A DNA stretch of 64,000 nucleotides from CAUZWH01 sp965224275 (GCA_965224275.1 CBDCYR010000011.1:1-64000), one strand, 5' to 3'; positions 43,546 to 52,814 are shown, numbered from the stretch's first letter. The notes: generated from the sequence alone by a model not told the origin. Numbers and translations: made by a program.

Positions 43546-44580
43546 ATGACGGTCAATGGACCCGAGCTTGCTTACGCGGCCGATATGATGGTGCGCGACT
43601 ATTTCTGCGTGGAACCGGGCGATAACCTCCTGATCACCGCCGATACCGCGACCGATCGCGACGTCGTCGACGCGGTTATGAACGCCGCCCATACGATCGG
43701 CGCCAAACCAGCCGTGATGACCTCGCCGCAACTGCCCTATCAGGGCGCGCTGGCCAACGCCTACATCTCCGAACCGCTGGCCGCCGCAATGCGCCAATGC
43801 GATGCCTGGATCGACCTGCAATTTCCCTATGTCGCCGGCTCCGATGCGCACGACGAGGCCATGAAGTCGAACCGCATGCGCTACCTGCTCGCGGGTGATC
43901 TCAGCGCCGGCGGCCTGATCCGCATGTTCGGCAAGGTCGACCTCGATCAGCTCTACGGCGTTAAGGATCGCCTGTGCGATATAATCGCCGAAGCCACCGG
44001 CAAGGAGGTGCGGATCACCAACCCACTCGGCTCCGATGTCACTTTCAACCTCGCCAAGCCGGCATTCACCAAAACCCGCCATGCCGACCGGCCCGGGCTC
44101 TATTTCGTGCCCGGCAGCTGCACGATGTTCCCCGAACCCGATTCGGTGCGCGGCATGGTCGCCATCGATGCCGCCTTCCACGAGTTCTACGAGCCCATGA
44201 CCGAGCCGATGATGTTGACCATCGATGGCAAAATCCAAAGTGTCGATGGCGGCGGTACGTCGCGCACGGTGATGGACCGTTCGCTCAAGCGTGCCGGTGG
44301 CGGCGATTATGGCTACGTCATTCACTTCACCTATGCGATCCAACCGTCCGCGCGTTACACCGGGAAATCCTTCGTCGAAGATTCGCGGGTCACCGGCAGC
44401 AATGCCGTCGGCCTGGGAATCCCGTTCTGGGAGCCGGGCGGCGGTGAAAACCACCCCGATGGCGTGCTGAGCCAGCAATCGATTTGGATCGACGGCAGCA
44501 AGATCGTCGAAGACGGCATCATCATCGGCCCCACCGATCTCGCCAAAGCCGCCGAAGCGGTGCTGCCGGTCCACCACTAG
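43546..44580 (+). CDS. NicX-like/M29-type metalloprotein
   Basis: A 344-residue protein of the thermophilic aminopeptidase (M29)-like superfamily that includes NicX, 2,5-dihydroxypyridine 5,6-dioxygenase. The segments FCVEPGDNLLITADTATDRD, GVKDRLCDIIAEATG, ITNPLGSDVTFNL and the metal-site region PGGGENHPDGVLSQQSIW (with histidine and acidic residues) support this. Because it is linked to a ring-hydroxylating oxygenase, ring cleavage is more likely than peptidase activity, but this is inference. The ATG follows a ribosome site AAAGGACG. Confidence 0.75.
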   Translation: MTVNGPELAYAADMMVRDYFCVEPGDNLLITADTATDRDVVDAVMNAAHTIGAKPAVMTSPQLPYQGALANAYISEPLAAAMRQCDAWIDLQFPYVAGSDAHDEAMKSNRMRYLLAGDLSAGGLIRMFGKVDLDQLYGVKDRLCDIIAEATGKEVRITNPLGSDVTFNLAKPAFTKTRHADRPGLYFVPGSCTMFPEPDSVRGMVAIDAAFHEFYEPMTEPMMLTIDGKIQSVDGGGTSRTVMDRSLKRAGGGDYGYVIHFTYAIQPSARYTGKSFVEDSRVTGSNAVGLGIPFWEPGGGENHPDGVLSQQSIWIDGSKIVEDGIIIGPTDLAKAAEAVLPVHH

Positions 44581-44705
44581 GTCGGGCGAATCTCTGCGTT
44601 CTGCCCACCCGACAGTCGAACCGCGGACGCGGTTCTGACGATAGGTCGGGCGAACGCCTCTGCGAACCGCGCCTGCGGTTCTGCAGCCTTTGGGGTTCTA
44701 CGATA
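44581..44705. repeat. REP-like palindromic pair
   Basis: Two units that both begin GGTCGGGCGAA (44580 and 44645) and both contain a palindrome: GAACCGCGGACGCGGTTC in the first and GAACCGCGCCTGCGGTTC in the second. They follow the NicX-like gene directly and may end its transcript. Confidence 0.65.
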
Positions 44706-44742
44706 GGGCTACCCAGCCCTCTCACACAGGTGAAGATTCTTC

Positions 44743-44844
44743 GCCCCTCACCCAACCCTCTCCCCCATGGGGGAGGGCTCGCGTCGTGCGCGTGGATAGC
44801 TCCCTCTCCCTTGGGGGAGAGGGTTGGGGTGAGGGTAAAATGAG
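44743..44844. repeat. Dispersed GGGAGAGGG palindrome, copy A
   Basis: Two linked halves: CCCTCACCCAACCCTCTCCC with CCATGGGGGAGGG (44745-44777), and the 45-bp unit 44800-44844, which matches 59327-59371 at 43 of 45 positions (it starts CTCCCTCTCCC and ends GTGAGGGTAAAATGAG). The last 23 bases of the window equal the start of the first half. Confidence 0.85.
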
Positions 44845-44912
44845 CAAGGCGGAAACGCAGGTGACGATGAACCCGCACGCACCTCTCGCGTTCGACCATG
44901 GGAAACGGAGCG

Positions 44913-45542
44913 CTACACCCCCGGGTGCTTGTAGTAATGCCACAGGAACCGTGCCGCCGCGCTGCGGTGGGGTCGCCAGGCCTCACCAAGTTTGCGCATC
45001 CGTTCGGTTGACGGGCGCTTGCGCAAGCGCTTGAGACGCTTGAGCGCCTCCTGCACCGCGAGGTCGGCGGCGGGCCAAACATCGGGACGGCCCAGCGAGA
45101 ACAACAGATAAATCTCAGCTGTCCACGGACCAATGCCTTTGATCTTGCATAGCTCTGCAATCGCGGCACCGTCGTCCATCACCGCGACGGCATCGAAGTC
45201 GAGCTCGCCCGACAGCGTTACCTCGGCAATGCCACGTCCGTAGCGCACCTTTTGCCGGCTAAAACCAACGTCACGTAACGCCTCATCGTCAAGGGCCAGG
45301 AAGGTCTCAGGCGTTAGCTCACCAACCGCGGCGTAGAGCCGGTCGCGGATCGCGCGGGTCGCGCCGGCACTCACCTGTTGGGCAACAATGATGCTCAGCA
45401 GTCCCTCGAACCCGACCGGCTGCCGTCGCTTCGGCGGCAAGCCACAGGCCTCGAAAGCGGTGGCAAAATCCGCATCTCGCTCGGCCAATAGGGTGAGCGG
45501 CCGGCGCAGTTTGGTATCGCGAGGAGGGTCTGCGGAACTCAT
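44913..45542 (-). CDS. DNA-3-methyladenine glycosylase II (AlkA-like)
   Basis: A 209-residue HhH-GPD DNA glycosylase that removes alkylated purines. The helix-hairpin-helix is in ELCKIKGIGPWTAEIYLLF, and the catalytic aspartate is in VWPAADLAVQEA, with the usual loop between. AlkA of E. coli is longer because of an N-terminal domain; this matches the short alphaproteobacterial type. The start is ATG 45542 (MSSADPPRDTKLRRP); a frame extending to 45698 overlaps the divergent oxygenase gene. Confidence 0.92.
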   Translation of the reverse strand: MSSADPPRDTKLRRPLTLLAERDADFATAFEACGLPPKRRQPVGFEGLLSIIVAQQVSAGATRAIRDRLYAAVGELTPETFLALDDEALRDVGFSRQKVRYGRGIAEVTLSGELDFDAVAVMDDGAAIAELCKIKGIGPWTAEIYLLFSLGRPDVWPAADLAVQEALKRLKRLRKRPSTERMRKLGEAWRPHRSAAARFLWHYYKHPGV

Positions 45543-45607
45543 GGTCGGTCTACGGCGGGTGGTGCTGTTCGCTACTCCCAAGGTCGTGGCCGACATAGTA
45601 TGCGGCG

Positions 45608-46615
45608 ATGACGCTCGCACAAATCCCGCTGATCGACATCGCACCGTTCCGCGGCGGCCCACCCAACGCCAAGCAAAGGGTTGCCGCCGACATCGCAATC
45701 GCGTGTGAGGAGATTGGCTTCCTGATGGTCACCGGCCACGGCATCGACGACAGCCTAATCGACGATACCTTGGCCCTGACTTGGGATTTCTTCGACCTCG
45801 CCGAGGAAGAGAAACGCAAGTGGATCTCGCCGACCGGCGACGGCCGGCGCGGCTACCTGCCGGTCGGCGGCAACGCGCTGGCCTACACCTTGGATCAGGA
45901 GTCGCCGCCCGATCTCATCGAGGCATTCACCTTCGGCCGCTTCGATTTACCCTCCGAGCCCTATTACGCAGGCTATCGTGACAGCTGGTTCGAGCCCAAT
46001 ATCTGGCCGACCTGTCCCCCGGGATTTCGCGCTCAACTGTGCGCCTACTACCTCGCGATGGAACAGCTCGCCAACCAGCTCATGCGGATTTTCGCGGTTG
46101 CTCTCGACCTGCCCGAGCACTTGTTCGACGACAAGATCAACAAACACATCACCGCGATGCGCCTTAATCATTACGCCAAGGCCAACCAGGACAAGCCCCC
46201 CGTTGCTGGACAACTGCGGGCCGGCCCGCACACCGATTACGGCAGCCTTACCATCCTCTATCCGACGCCAAATCCGGGCGGCCTCCAGGTCCATCGGGCC
46301 GACGGCACCTGGGGCGACGTCGACCCCGTGCCCCATACCTTCGTGGTCAATCTCGGTGATCTGATGGCTCAATGGACCAACGATCGCTGGGTGTCGACGC
46401 TCCACCGCGTGGTTAATCCATCGCCCGACAAATTTGCCGACAGCCGGCGCGCGTCAATCGCGTTCTTCCACCAACCCAACTACGACGCCCAGATCGAATG
46501 TTTGGAGACCTGCCACGGACCGCACAACCCCGTGCGATACCCACCGACCACGTCTGGAGAACATTTGGTTATGAAAACGATCAAGGAAACTGGCGCCGCA
46601 GTCGATCGGAACTGA
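45608..46615 (+). CDS. Isopenicillin N synthase-type 2-oxoglutarate/Fe(II) oxygenase
   Basis: A 335-residue oxygenase with the DIOX_N domain (IPLIDIAPFRGG, EEIGFLMVTGHGID) and the 2OG-FeII domain: iron ligands H and D in GPHTDYGSLTILY, and the distal histidine in STLHRVVNP, followed by RRASIAFFHQPNYD where R and S bind 2-oxoglutarate. Relatives oxidise diverse small molecules. It is divergent from alkA with 65 bp between starts. It precedes the binding-protein pair and may be in the same catabolic region. Confidence 0.9.
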   Translation: MTLAQIPLIDIAPFRGGPPNAKQRVAADIAIACEEIGFLMVTGHGIDDSLIDDTLALTWDFFDLAEEEKRKWISPTGDGRRGYLPVGGNALAYTLDQESPPDLIEAFTFGRFDLPSEPYYAGYRDSWFEPNIWPTCPPGFRAQLCAYYLAMEQLANQLMRIFAVALDLPEHLFDDKINKHITAMRLNHYAKANQDKPPVAGQLRAGPHTDYGSLTILYPTPNPGGLQVHRADGTWGDVDPVPHTFVVNLGDLMAQWTNDRWVSTLHRVVNPSPDKFADSRRASIAFFHQPNYDAQIECLETCHGPHNPVRYPPTTSGEHLVMKTIKETGAAVDRN

Positions 46616-46690
46616 ATAGGCGCGCGTGCTAGTGGATGGAATCCAACATATGGTACCCATTGCCGCCGACTTCTCGCCAGGAGACCTCAA

Positions 46691-47854
46691 ATCAGAACGT
46701 TGCTCACGCTTGTAATAGCCGCGAGTGTTGTGCTGATTATCGCAGGCACCAGACCTGTGTCAGCCGAGGAAAAGTTACGCCTGCCGTTTGCGGCTACCTT
46801 TAGTGGAGCGTTCACCGAACTCGGAACGCGGGTTTGGCACGAGGGCGTGATGCCCGGCCTCGCCGAGGTCAACAAACGCGGCGGCATCCGCGGCAAACAG
46901 GTTGAATTCTACAAAGTCGACGTTAGATTTCCTGAGATCACCGGTTGGATTGCCGAGTTCCGCCGCCTTTGTAAAGACGCCAGCATTCCAATTGTTTTTG
47001 GCGTCGGGACGACCAAAAGCACGATCGCCATTTTCGAAGACAACAAGAAGTGCGGCCTTCCGGTGTTCAGTCCGCGCTCAAGCGGTGCATGGCCGCACCA
47101 GACTGACGACGGCAAAAAAGACTTCGGCTGCTGCATGTTCCGCTACCAGCCGCTGCCTGATGATGTGCTGCCAATATTGATCAAGACCGCCAAACAGCGC
47201 TTGGGGATTAAGACCGTAGCCCTGAGCCACAGCATTGATGACCGCTTCGCCGTCAATAATGTGAGGGTGTCTCGCAAAGCACTCGCCGATGCCGGCATCA
47301 AGATCGTCAACGATTTGGGCTTCAAGAACGCCGAGTCCAACCTCCAGCCGCAAACATCGTCAATTCGCCATGCTCGGCCCGATGCCATCCTCATGCATCA
47401 TCGGCCCGGACTTGCAGGCGCATTCCTGCTCCAATTGCGTAATCGTCGCGTCAAAACCCAGGTCCTGACAGACATCAACATTGGCAGCGCCGATTTCTGG
47501 AAGCAATCCAACGGCAAGGCCAAGGGATCTATCGGCTATTCCATTTACGCGGCCGACGATCCGCGCCCGGTGGTGCAGAATTGGGTCCAGAAGTGGCGAG
47601 AGCTCACTGGAAATGAGAAGAGCGCACCCGATTCGCTCGTAACCACCTACTTCGATGCGGTACAGGTGCTGGCTCACGTCCTCAATACCGCAAAATCGCT
47701 AGACCACGCAGACGTAATCGAATCGTTTCTCAAGGTCAAAAACCACGAAACGCTGAGTGGAACCATCAGCTGGAATGGGGTCGGTGATATCCTTCGACCC
47801 GCACCCATCCTCGTGGAATTGGGCGATGAGGGCGTTCTCAAATTCTGGAAATAG
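46691..47854 (+). CDS. Branched-chain amino acid-type binding protein, paralogue 2, odd start
   Basis: Peripla_BP_6-type periplasmic protein of about 385 residues, very similar to paralogue 3 (EEKLRLPFAATFSGAFTELG, GIRGKQVEFYKVDVRFPE, KKDFGCCMFRYQPL). By alignment with MKKLLTIALA of paralogue 3 the start should be the codon at 46691, but it is ATC, not ATG; the ribosome-site-like GGAG is at the right distance. The next possible start is TTG at 46700, which would drop the basic residues at the front of the signal peptide. Expression is doubtful or relies on a rare start. Gene body is intact. Confidence 0.8.
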   Translation: MRTLLTLVIAASVVLIIAGTRPVSAEEKLRLPFAATFSGAFTELGTRVWHEGVMPGLAEVNKRGGIRGKQVEFYKVDVRFPEITGWIAEFRRLCKDASIPIVFGVGTTKSTIAIFEDNKKCGLPVFSPRSSGAWPHQTDDGKKDFGCCMFRYQPLPDDVLPILIKTAKQRLGIKTVALSHSIDDRFAVNNVRVSRKALADAGIKIVNDLGFKNAESNLQPQTSSIRHARPDAILMHHRPGLAGAFLLQLRNRRVKTQVLTDINIGSADFWKQSNGKAKGSIGYSIYAADDPRPVVQNWVQKWRELTGNEKSAPDSLVTTYFDAVQVLAHVLNTAKSLDHADVIESFLKVKNHETLSGTISWNGVGDILRPAPILVELGDEGVLKFWK

Positions 47855-48056
47855 CCAAAAGCACTCGCCAAGACGAAGCAATGACTAAACAATATTGCGC
47901 CGGAATCGACCGTCGTCGGACGCTGCGAGATCATTCGAGTCCGATTACAGTATTTAAAGAAAGTGGCAAACCCGGCTAGTGCCGTGCGCAAGGCCCCGTT
48001 ATGCTGGCGCGGAATCGGTGGACACTACCGCCGTATTCTCTACAGGGAGGATTCTT

Positions 48057-49217
48057 ATGAAAAAGCTGCTCACTATTGCCTTGGCCGCGCTGGTGCTGCC
48101 AATGCTGTTCGGCGCCAGCACGGCTACGGCGCAGGAGAAATTACGCCTACCGTTCGCCTACATCTTTAGTGGACCTTTCATCGAGTTCGGCACCCGCGTG
48201 TGGAACGAAGGCGTCGTGCCCGGCGTCGAGGTCATCAACAAGAACGGTGGAATCCGCGGCAAACAGGTTGAGTTCTACAAAGTCGATGTCAGGTTCCCGG
48301 AAACCGCTAGCTGGATCGCCGAGTTCCGCCGCCTTTGCAAAGACGAGAGTATACCGGTTGTGTTTGGTGTCGGTGCGACCAAGAGCACGTTGGCAATTTT
48401 CCAAGACAACAAGAAATGCGGTCTACCGGTGCTGAGCCCGAGTTCGGGCGGTGCCTGGCCGCACAGAACGGCCGACGGCAAGAAAGACTTTGGCTGCTGC
48501 ATGTTCCGTTATCAGCCGGTGCCGGATGAGGTCATGCCGGTGCTGATCCGGACCGCCAAAGATCGGTTGGGGATCAAGACCGCAGCTCTGAGCCACAGCA
48601 TCGATGACGACTTCGCCACCAACAACATGAAGGTGTCGCGCAAAGCGCTTCAAGATGTCGGTATTGAGATCGTCGCTGATGTCGGCTTCAAGGATGCTGA
48701 AACCAACTTCGCATCACAGGTCGCCTCGTTCCGGCGTGCCAAAGCCGATGCGGTTGTCATGCATCACCAACCCGGTCCGGCCGGCACGTTCCTGCTGCAG
48801 TTGCGTGATCGCGGCGTCAAAAGCCAGATCATCAGCGACATCATCGTCGGTGGTGCCGATTTCTGGAAGCAGTCCAACGGCCACGCCAAGGGCGCCATCG
48901 GATACTCGCTCTATTCGGCCGACGATCCCAGTCCAGCAGTTCAGGACTGGGTCAAGAAATGGCGGGCACTCACCGGCAAGAAGGGTGCGCCCGACGCGTT
49001 CGTAACGACTTACTACGACGCTGTGCAGGTGCTCGCGCATGTTCTCAATTCGGCAAAATCGATGAAGCGTGAGGACATCCTTGAGTCGTTCCTTAACATC
49101 AAAGAATACAAGACCATCAGCGGATCGATTACCTGGAACAATGTTGGCGACATCTACCGTCCAGCACCGATCCTGGTGCAGGTGGGTGACGAAGGCGTCC
49201 TCAATCTCTGGAAGTAA
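48057..49217 (+). CDS. Branched-chain amino acid-type binding protein, paralogue 3
   Basis: A 386-residue periplasmic protein. Signal peptide MKKLLTIALAALVLPMLFGA with cleavage near TATAQ. Mature part as in paralogue 2, including KKDFGCCMFRYQP (paired cysteines that could form a disulfide) and GVKSQIISDIIVGGADFW. The start is ATG 48057 after AGGGAGGA. It is separated from paralogue 2 by 202 bp with no gene. No permease genes nearby. Followed by a strong terminator. The two copies differ enough to be old duplicates with changed specificity. Confidence 0.9.
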   Translation: MKKLLTIALAALVLPMLFGASTATAQEKLRLPFAYIFSGPFIEFGTRVWNEGVVPGVEVINKNGGIRGKQVEFYKVDVRFPETASWIAEFRRLCKDESIPVVFGVGATKSTLAIFQDNKKCGLPVLSPSSGGAWPHRTADGKKDFGCCMFRYQPVPDEVMPVLIRTAKDRLGIKTAALSHSIDDDFATNNMKVSRKALQDVGIEIVADVGFKDAETNFASQVASFRRAKADAVVMHHQPGPAGTFLLQLRDRGVKSQIISDIIVGGADFWKQSNGHAKGAIGYSLYSADDPSPAVQDWVKKWRALTGKKGAPDAFVTTYYDAVQVLAHVLNSAKSMKREDILESFLNIKEYKTISGSITWNNVGDIYRPAPILVQVGDEGVLNLWK

Positions 49218-49236
49218 CCGTTAGACTTCGTTTGCG

Positions 49237-49265
49237 AAACCGGGTGGCTCTGCCACCCGGTTTTT
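49237..49265 (+). terminator. Intrinsic terminator, bidirectional
   Basis: Perfect 12-bp stem AAACCGGGTGGC/GCCACCCGGTTT with loop TCT, followed by TT on the plus strand and preceded by an A-tract (for the minus strand). Lies between convergent genes. Confidence 0.93.
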
Positions 49266-49272
49266 CTTTGTC

Positions 49273-49638
49273 TTACGTTTGTCGAGCGAGCCGATCAGCG
49301 TCCGCGTGTTCGGCAATTTCCCGCACCAGTTGTTCATAGCCAGCGACCGATTCGCCGGCTTCCTGCGAGTCGAGGTCGGCACGCACGATCCACAACAACC
49401 GATTGAGAAAGTCGCTGCGCCACTTGTCGCGTTTGGCGAGCGCTTCAGCGTCAGGTTGGTAAGCCTCGATATCGGCCGCCGACAAGATATCCTTGGCATC
49501 GGCCAACCGCTCGATCGTATCCACGCGCTCGCGCAGCACGGATACCTCACCGGCGAGCGCCATCACGATCGATAGCAATTTGTCGACCAGCGGGTCTTGC
49601 GCGTAGTCCGGCCGCTTACCCAGAGATTTGACGGCCAT
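49273..49638 (-). CDS. Hypothetical coiled-coil protein
   Basis: A 121-residue protein I do not recognise. The middle has heptad-type hydrophobics and charges (LVDKLLSIVMALAGEVSVLR, ERVDTIERLADAKDIL), suggesting a coiled coil. It is acidic overall with no export signal. Start ATG 49638, five bases after the stop of the methyltransferase gene, so the two are co-transcribed. It may bind the methyltransferase. Confidence 0.7.
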   Translation of the reverse strand: MAVKSLGKRPDYAQDPLVDKLLSIVMALAGEVSVLRERVDTIERLADAKDILSAADIEAYQPDAEALAKRDKWRSDFLNRLLWIVRADLDSQEAGESVAGYEQLVREIAEHADADRLARQT

Positions 49639-49643
49639 CTTGG

Positions 49644-50795
49644 CTACGCCGCTTTGCGGGCGCCGAAGATCTCCCAAAAACTACGGCCGCCCGAGTTCTT
49701 CCCTTTGACGAAAGCCGAGTTCTGACCTGCCTTGCGGGCGATCAGCGTGTCGAAAACAGTATCCTCGGCAAATCCGGCTTCGCTTATCAGCGCTGCCGGG
49801 TCCATCTCTCGATACGCGTTCCAGAAGGGCTCGTTGTTGTTGTAGTTATCCCAACTCAGCATGAACTGATCGAACGCATCCATATGCCGATAGACCGCCA
49901 AGTCGACATGCGCGGTGATCCCGCCCGGTTTTAGGAGACGGCGACATTCCTGCAAAATGTTACGTATCGCCCGGTTCGAGGTCTCGTGCATCATAATATG
50001 CGAGACCACGAGGTCGAACGATTCGTCCTCGAACTGTGTGTGCTCGGCATTGTCTTGCACAAAATGCACCGCTTTGCTCAAGGCCTCGGCGCGCGAATGT
50101 CCGTATCGTAGGCACGGCCCGGCAACATCGATCGCGTAAATTTCGGCATCCGGAAAGGCATCAACATAGGGCAAGGTGCTGCCGCCGATCGTGCACCCCA
50201 TGTCGAGAATCTTTGCCGGTCTTAGGTCAGGAAACGTCGCTTTGAGATGATCGACAACTCCCTGCCCCATGGCATCGATCTGGGGCCCCCAACCGCCCAT
50301 TGAATAGACATAACCGCCGCGATCGAAGATCGCGCCTTGGGCCAGATCGTCATCAACCGTCTCGCGGTGATAGTTGCCGGGTACGCAATGGATATCGACC
50401 GCCGAGAGGTAGCGAGGCACGTCGATTTCCGGATTTAGCGTTAACGTTCCAACCGGGTCCGTCCATGATTTCGATACCTCGATTAGATCCGGCAATTGAC
50501 GCGCGACGCTGTCGACAGCGACGTTCCAGTTCATATCCTGGCTGACGCGCTGCAACGCGCTCCACATGCGGTAGTAGGGTTGTTCCGCCATCGCCTCACC
50601 CACGTCGTGGCGATTTTCCGGTGCCCGGCCGTGTTTTCGTTCGAACTCGGGTTGCGCATTTTCTTCATAGACCGTGCGGTTGCCGGCGACCACATTGCGC
50701 GCCAGATGCAGTTTGAAGCTCTGCACAAAGTCTTGCAGTGCCTGCTCGTCATGCGTCGCGTGCGGCAGTTGCGCGTGCCGATATTGTCGGTCCAT
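49644..50795 (-). CDS. Class I SAM-dependent methyltransferase
   Basis: A 383-residue enzyme. The first ~170 residues are a helical domain of unknown role (rich in histidine/aromatic residues), then a Methyltransf_11 fold: motif I ILDMGCTIGGSTLPYVDAFP, the acidic loop IYAIDVAGP, and VSHIMMHETS. The metal-like histidines near the N-terminus are not diagnostic. Substrate is unknown. ATG at 50795. Confidence 0.82.
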   Translation of the reverse strand: MDRQYRHAQLPHATHDEQALQDFVQSFKLHLARNVVAGNRTVYEENAQPEFERKHGRAPENRHDVGEAMAEQPYYRMWSALQRVSQDMNWNVAVDSVARQLPDLIEVSKSWTDPVGTLTLNPEIDVPRYLSAVDIHCVPGNYHRETVDDDLAQGAIFDRGGYVYSMGGWGPQIDAMGQGVVDHLKATFPDLRPAKILDMGCTIGGSTLPYVDAFPDAEIYAIDVAGPCLRYGHSRAEALSKAVHFVQDNAEHTQFEDESFDLVVSHIMMHETSNRAIRNILQECRRLLKPGGITAHVDLAVYRHMDAFDQFMLSWDNYNNNEPFWNAYREMDPAALISEAGFAEDTVFDTLIARKAGQNSAFVKGKNSGGRSFWEIFGARKAA

Positions 50796-50929
50796 CGAAC
50801 TTTCCTCCTAAGCCTCTACGCCAACACCCACAATAGCCCCCGCACGACCCGGCGTCGAAGCGATATCACACCACCACGGATCGAGCGGTACGAACCGCCT
50901 CAAGCCCGCGCTGCTACCGCCGCACGTTC

Positions 50930-51805
50930 TCAACAATCGCCGATCGAAGGATCGTTGAGAAATTCCAGCGCGGCCTGATCGTGCTCGCGGTTGAACTGAT
51001 CGGCTATCGCGTGGCTGGCGCGCGCGACAATGTGCACCCGCGCATCCGCCAGGTGCCCAGCGGTGCGCCGAATGAGATCGGGTGGAAAGAACCGATCGCG
51101 GCCCCCGGCGATAAGCAGGATCGGCGCGGCGATCTCATTCAGCCGATCGCCAAGATCGAAGCGCATGGACGCCCTCACCTGCCGCATCCCATCCTCGGGA
51201 GCGTCCGGACCTCGGGCCAGCCATGGCGACGCCGCGATGACCGCGAGCGACAGCCATTGGCGTTTGAAACCAACGTAGCAGGACCGGACAATGCCGAGAT
51301 AGAGCGCCGGCCAGCGCCGGTCGCGCACCATCTCGGTCCACTCGTCTTCGAGCGCCAACCCCGCCGGTCCGACTTTGTGCGCCGATCCCGAGAGTACCAC
51401 GCGCCGCACGAGGTCGGGGTAATCGGCCGCGAACTGTAGGGCCAGAAAACCCCCCATCGAAATCCCCAGCACATCGGCACGGGCGCCATCACGACCTTCG
51501 CAGCGGAAAATCTCGGGCAGGCTGAGTGCTACTTCCGCAACCATGTCCGCAACGGTGAAGCCATCGGGCATCGGCTTGCGGCGGGTCACCATGTAGACCG
51601 TGTGCGAACGCGTCCACCGGCGACACGAGCGGGCTAACCTCGCGGCCCGTTTGGTGAGATCGGCGAGGGTGTCGTCGAGACCGGGAAAATAAAGCAGCAG
51701 TCGCGGGCCGCCGGCGAGGCGGACGTAAGGCAGCCCGTTGGCCAGGACCCCGCTGTGATAGGCCGCGGTCTCGCCCCGCCGATGCTCGGGGCTTGCGCAT
51801 TTCAT
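50930..51805 (-). CDS. Alpha/beta hydrolase
   Basis: A 291-residue hydrolase. Nucleophile elbow GISMGGFLALQFA, oxyanion area LLLYFPGLDDTLADL, acid residue in LIAGGRDRFFPPDLI and catalytic histidine in ARASHAIADQFNREHD near the C-terminus. The family covers esterases, lactonases and C-C hydrolases; substrate unknown. The start at 51805 (MKCASPEHRRGE) is the longest; MAAYHS-like alternatives are not in frame. Confidence 0.85.
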   Translation of the reverse strand: MKCASPEHRRGETAAYHSGVLANGLPYVRLAGGPRLLLYFPGLDDTLADLTKRAARLARSCRRWTRSHTVYMVTRRKPMPDGFTVADMVAEVALSLPEIFRCEGRDGARADVLGISMGGFLALQFAADYPDLVRRVVLSGSAHKVGPAGLALEDEWTEMVRDRRWPALYLGIVRSCYVGFKRQWLSLAVIAASPWLARGPDAPEDGMRQVRASMRFDLGDRLNEIAAPILLIAGGRDRFFPPDLIRRTAGHLADARVHIVARASHAIADQFNREHDQAALEFLNDPSIGDC

Positions 51806-52004
51806 AGTTGGCTCGACCTCACTCAGGCGCGCTTGCGCCCGTGGCCTTCGGTGTTAACCACCCCCACCCCACTCGGCGTGCTTACGCCGTGCCACTGGCA
51901 CGACGGTCCCGCCTCGATCCCCGCAGCGGCGGGTCTTCGGCACGGTGTCGCCGTCGAACCACACTCTGGCGGGATGGCTGAATCAAATCTGTCTTGCCAC
52001 CGCC

Positions 52005-52814
52005 CTAACCGAAAAACGTCTCGCACACGCGTACGAATTTCTCGGGGTATTCGAACGCCACGCTGTGCGCGCAGCGATTGAGAATAACCACGTCTGCCTG
52101 CGGCAGCGCGTCGGCCAGCGCCAGTGACGAGTTTTCCGGTGTAAAGCCGGTGTCGTTCGCACCCGACATCAGCGTTATCTCGCATTTGATCGAGGCCAGT
52201 TCACGTTCGCTTACCACGGAGAGGTCGATGTAGTGCTGTCGTGGCATCCGGAACATTTTGGTGAAGTAGTCTTTGTAACCGTGCTGCGCCAGCAGTTTGA
52301 GCCGACCCATCACGTCTTCGTCCTTGATGCATTTGGGGTCAAATACGGTGGTTTCCATGAATCGGGTGAGGGAATCGCGGGTTTCCGGGTAGCGCCAGCC
52401 ACCGCTGCCACCCTCGGCGTTAAACTGCGCGCCCATCGTTCCCGTGGTCAGCATTTTCGCTATCCGCGGGGTCCGCGCCGCCAGTTTCAGGCCAATCGCA
52501 CCGCTCAGCGAGTGACCGATATAGCCGATCCCGCCTTTCGATAGTCGCTGGGCCAGGAAATCGGCCTGATCGACCCACATATCCATATCGAAAAAGGGTT
52601 CGTGCGACTTGCGGCCCGACAGGCCAAAGCCGATCAGGTCGGCGGCGAGAATTTTGTAGCGTTTTGCCAGGGGTTCGATCACCCGCCCGAAATTGCCGAT
52701 GATCGAGGCTCCCGCGCCGGAACCGTGCAGCACCAGAATTGGATAGCCTTCCCCACCCTCCCAAATGTGGATTGGGATATCTTGAAATTCGATATCGCTT
52801 TCCTGCAGAGCCAT
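52005..52814 (-). CDS. Alpha/beta hydrolase, meta-cleavage-product type
   Basis: A 269-residue hydrolase. The oxyanion motif LVLHGSGAGASIIGNF is typical of meta-cleavage-product hydrolases, nucleophile elbow is IGHSLSGAIGLK, the acid lies in MSGANDTGFTPENS, and the histidine in NRCAHSVAFEYP. Such enzymes split ring-opened aromatics or N-formyl/amide products (NicD is of this type). The ATG at 52814 has a ribosome site (GGGGA); an in-frame ATG at 52838 is possible. Lies 30 bp after the ABC exporter gene on the same strand. Confidence 0.87.
   Translation of the reverse strand: MALQESDIEFQDIPIHIWEGGEGYPILVLHGSGAGASIIGNFGRVIEPLAKRYKILAADLIGFGLSGRKSHEPFFDMDMWVDQADFLAQRLSKGGIGYIGHSLSGAIGLKLAARTPRIAKMLTTGTMGAQFNAEGGSGGWRYPETRDSLTRFMETTVFDPKCIKDEDVMGRLKLLAQHGYKDYFTKMFRMPRQHYIDLSVVSERELASIKCEITLMSGANDTGFTPENSSLALADALPQADVVILNRCAHSVAFEYPEKFVRVCETFFG

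Noticed and set aside
43444..44577. 377-residue open frame on the minus strand
   Set aside because: Antisense to the NicX-like gene, which has clear family motifs and an operon position.
44581..44844. CRISPR-like array
   Set aside because: Only two imperfect units of unequal length, palindromic and without spacers of constant size; better described as REP-like repeats.
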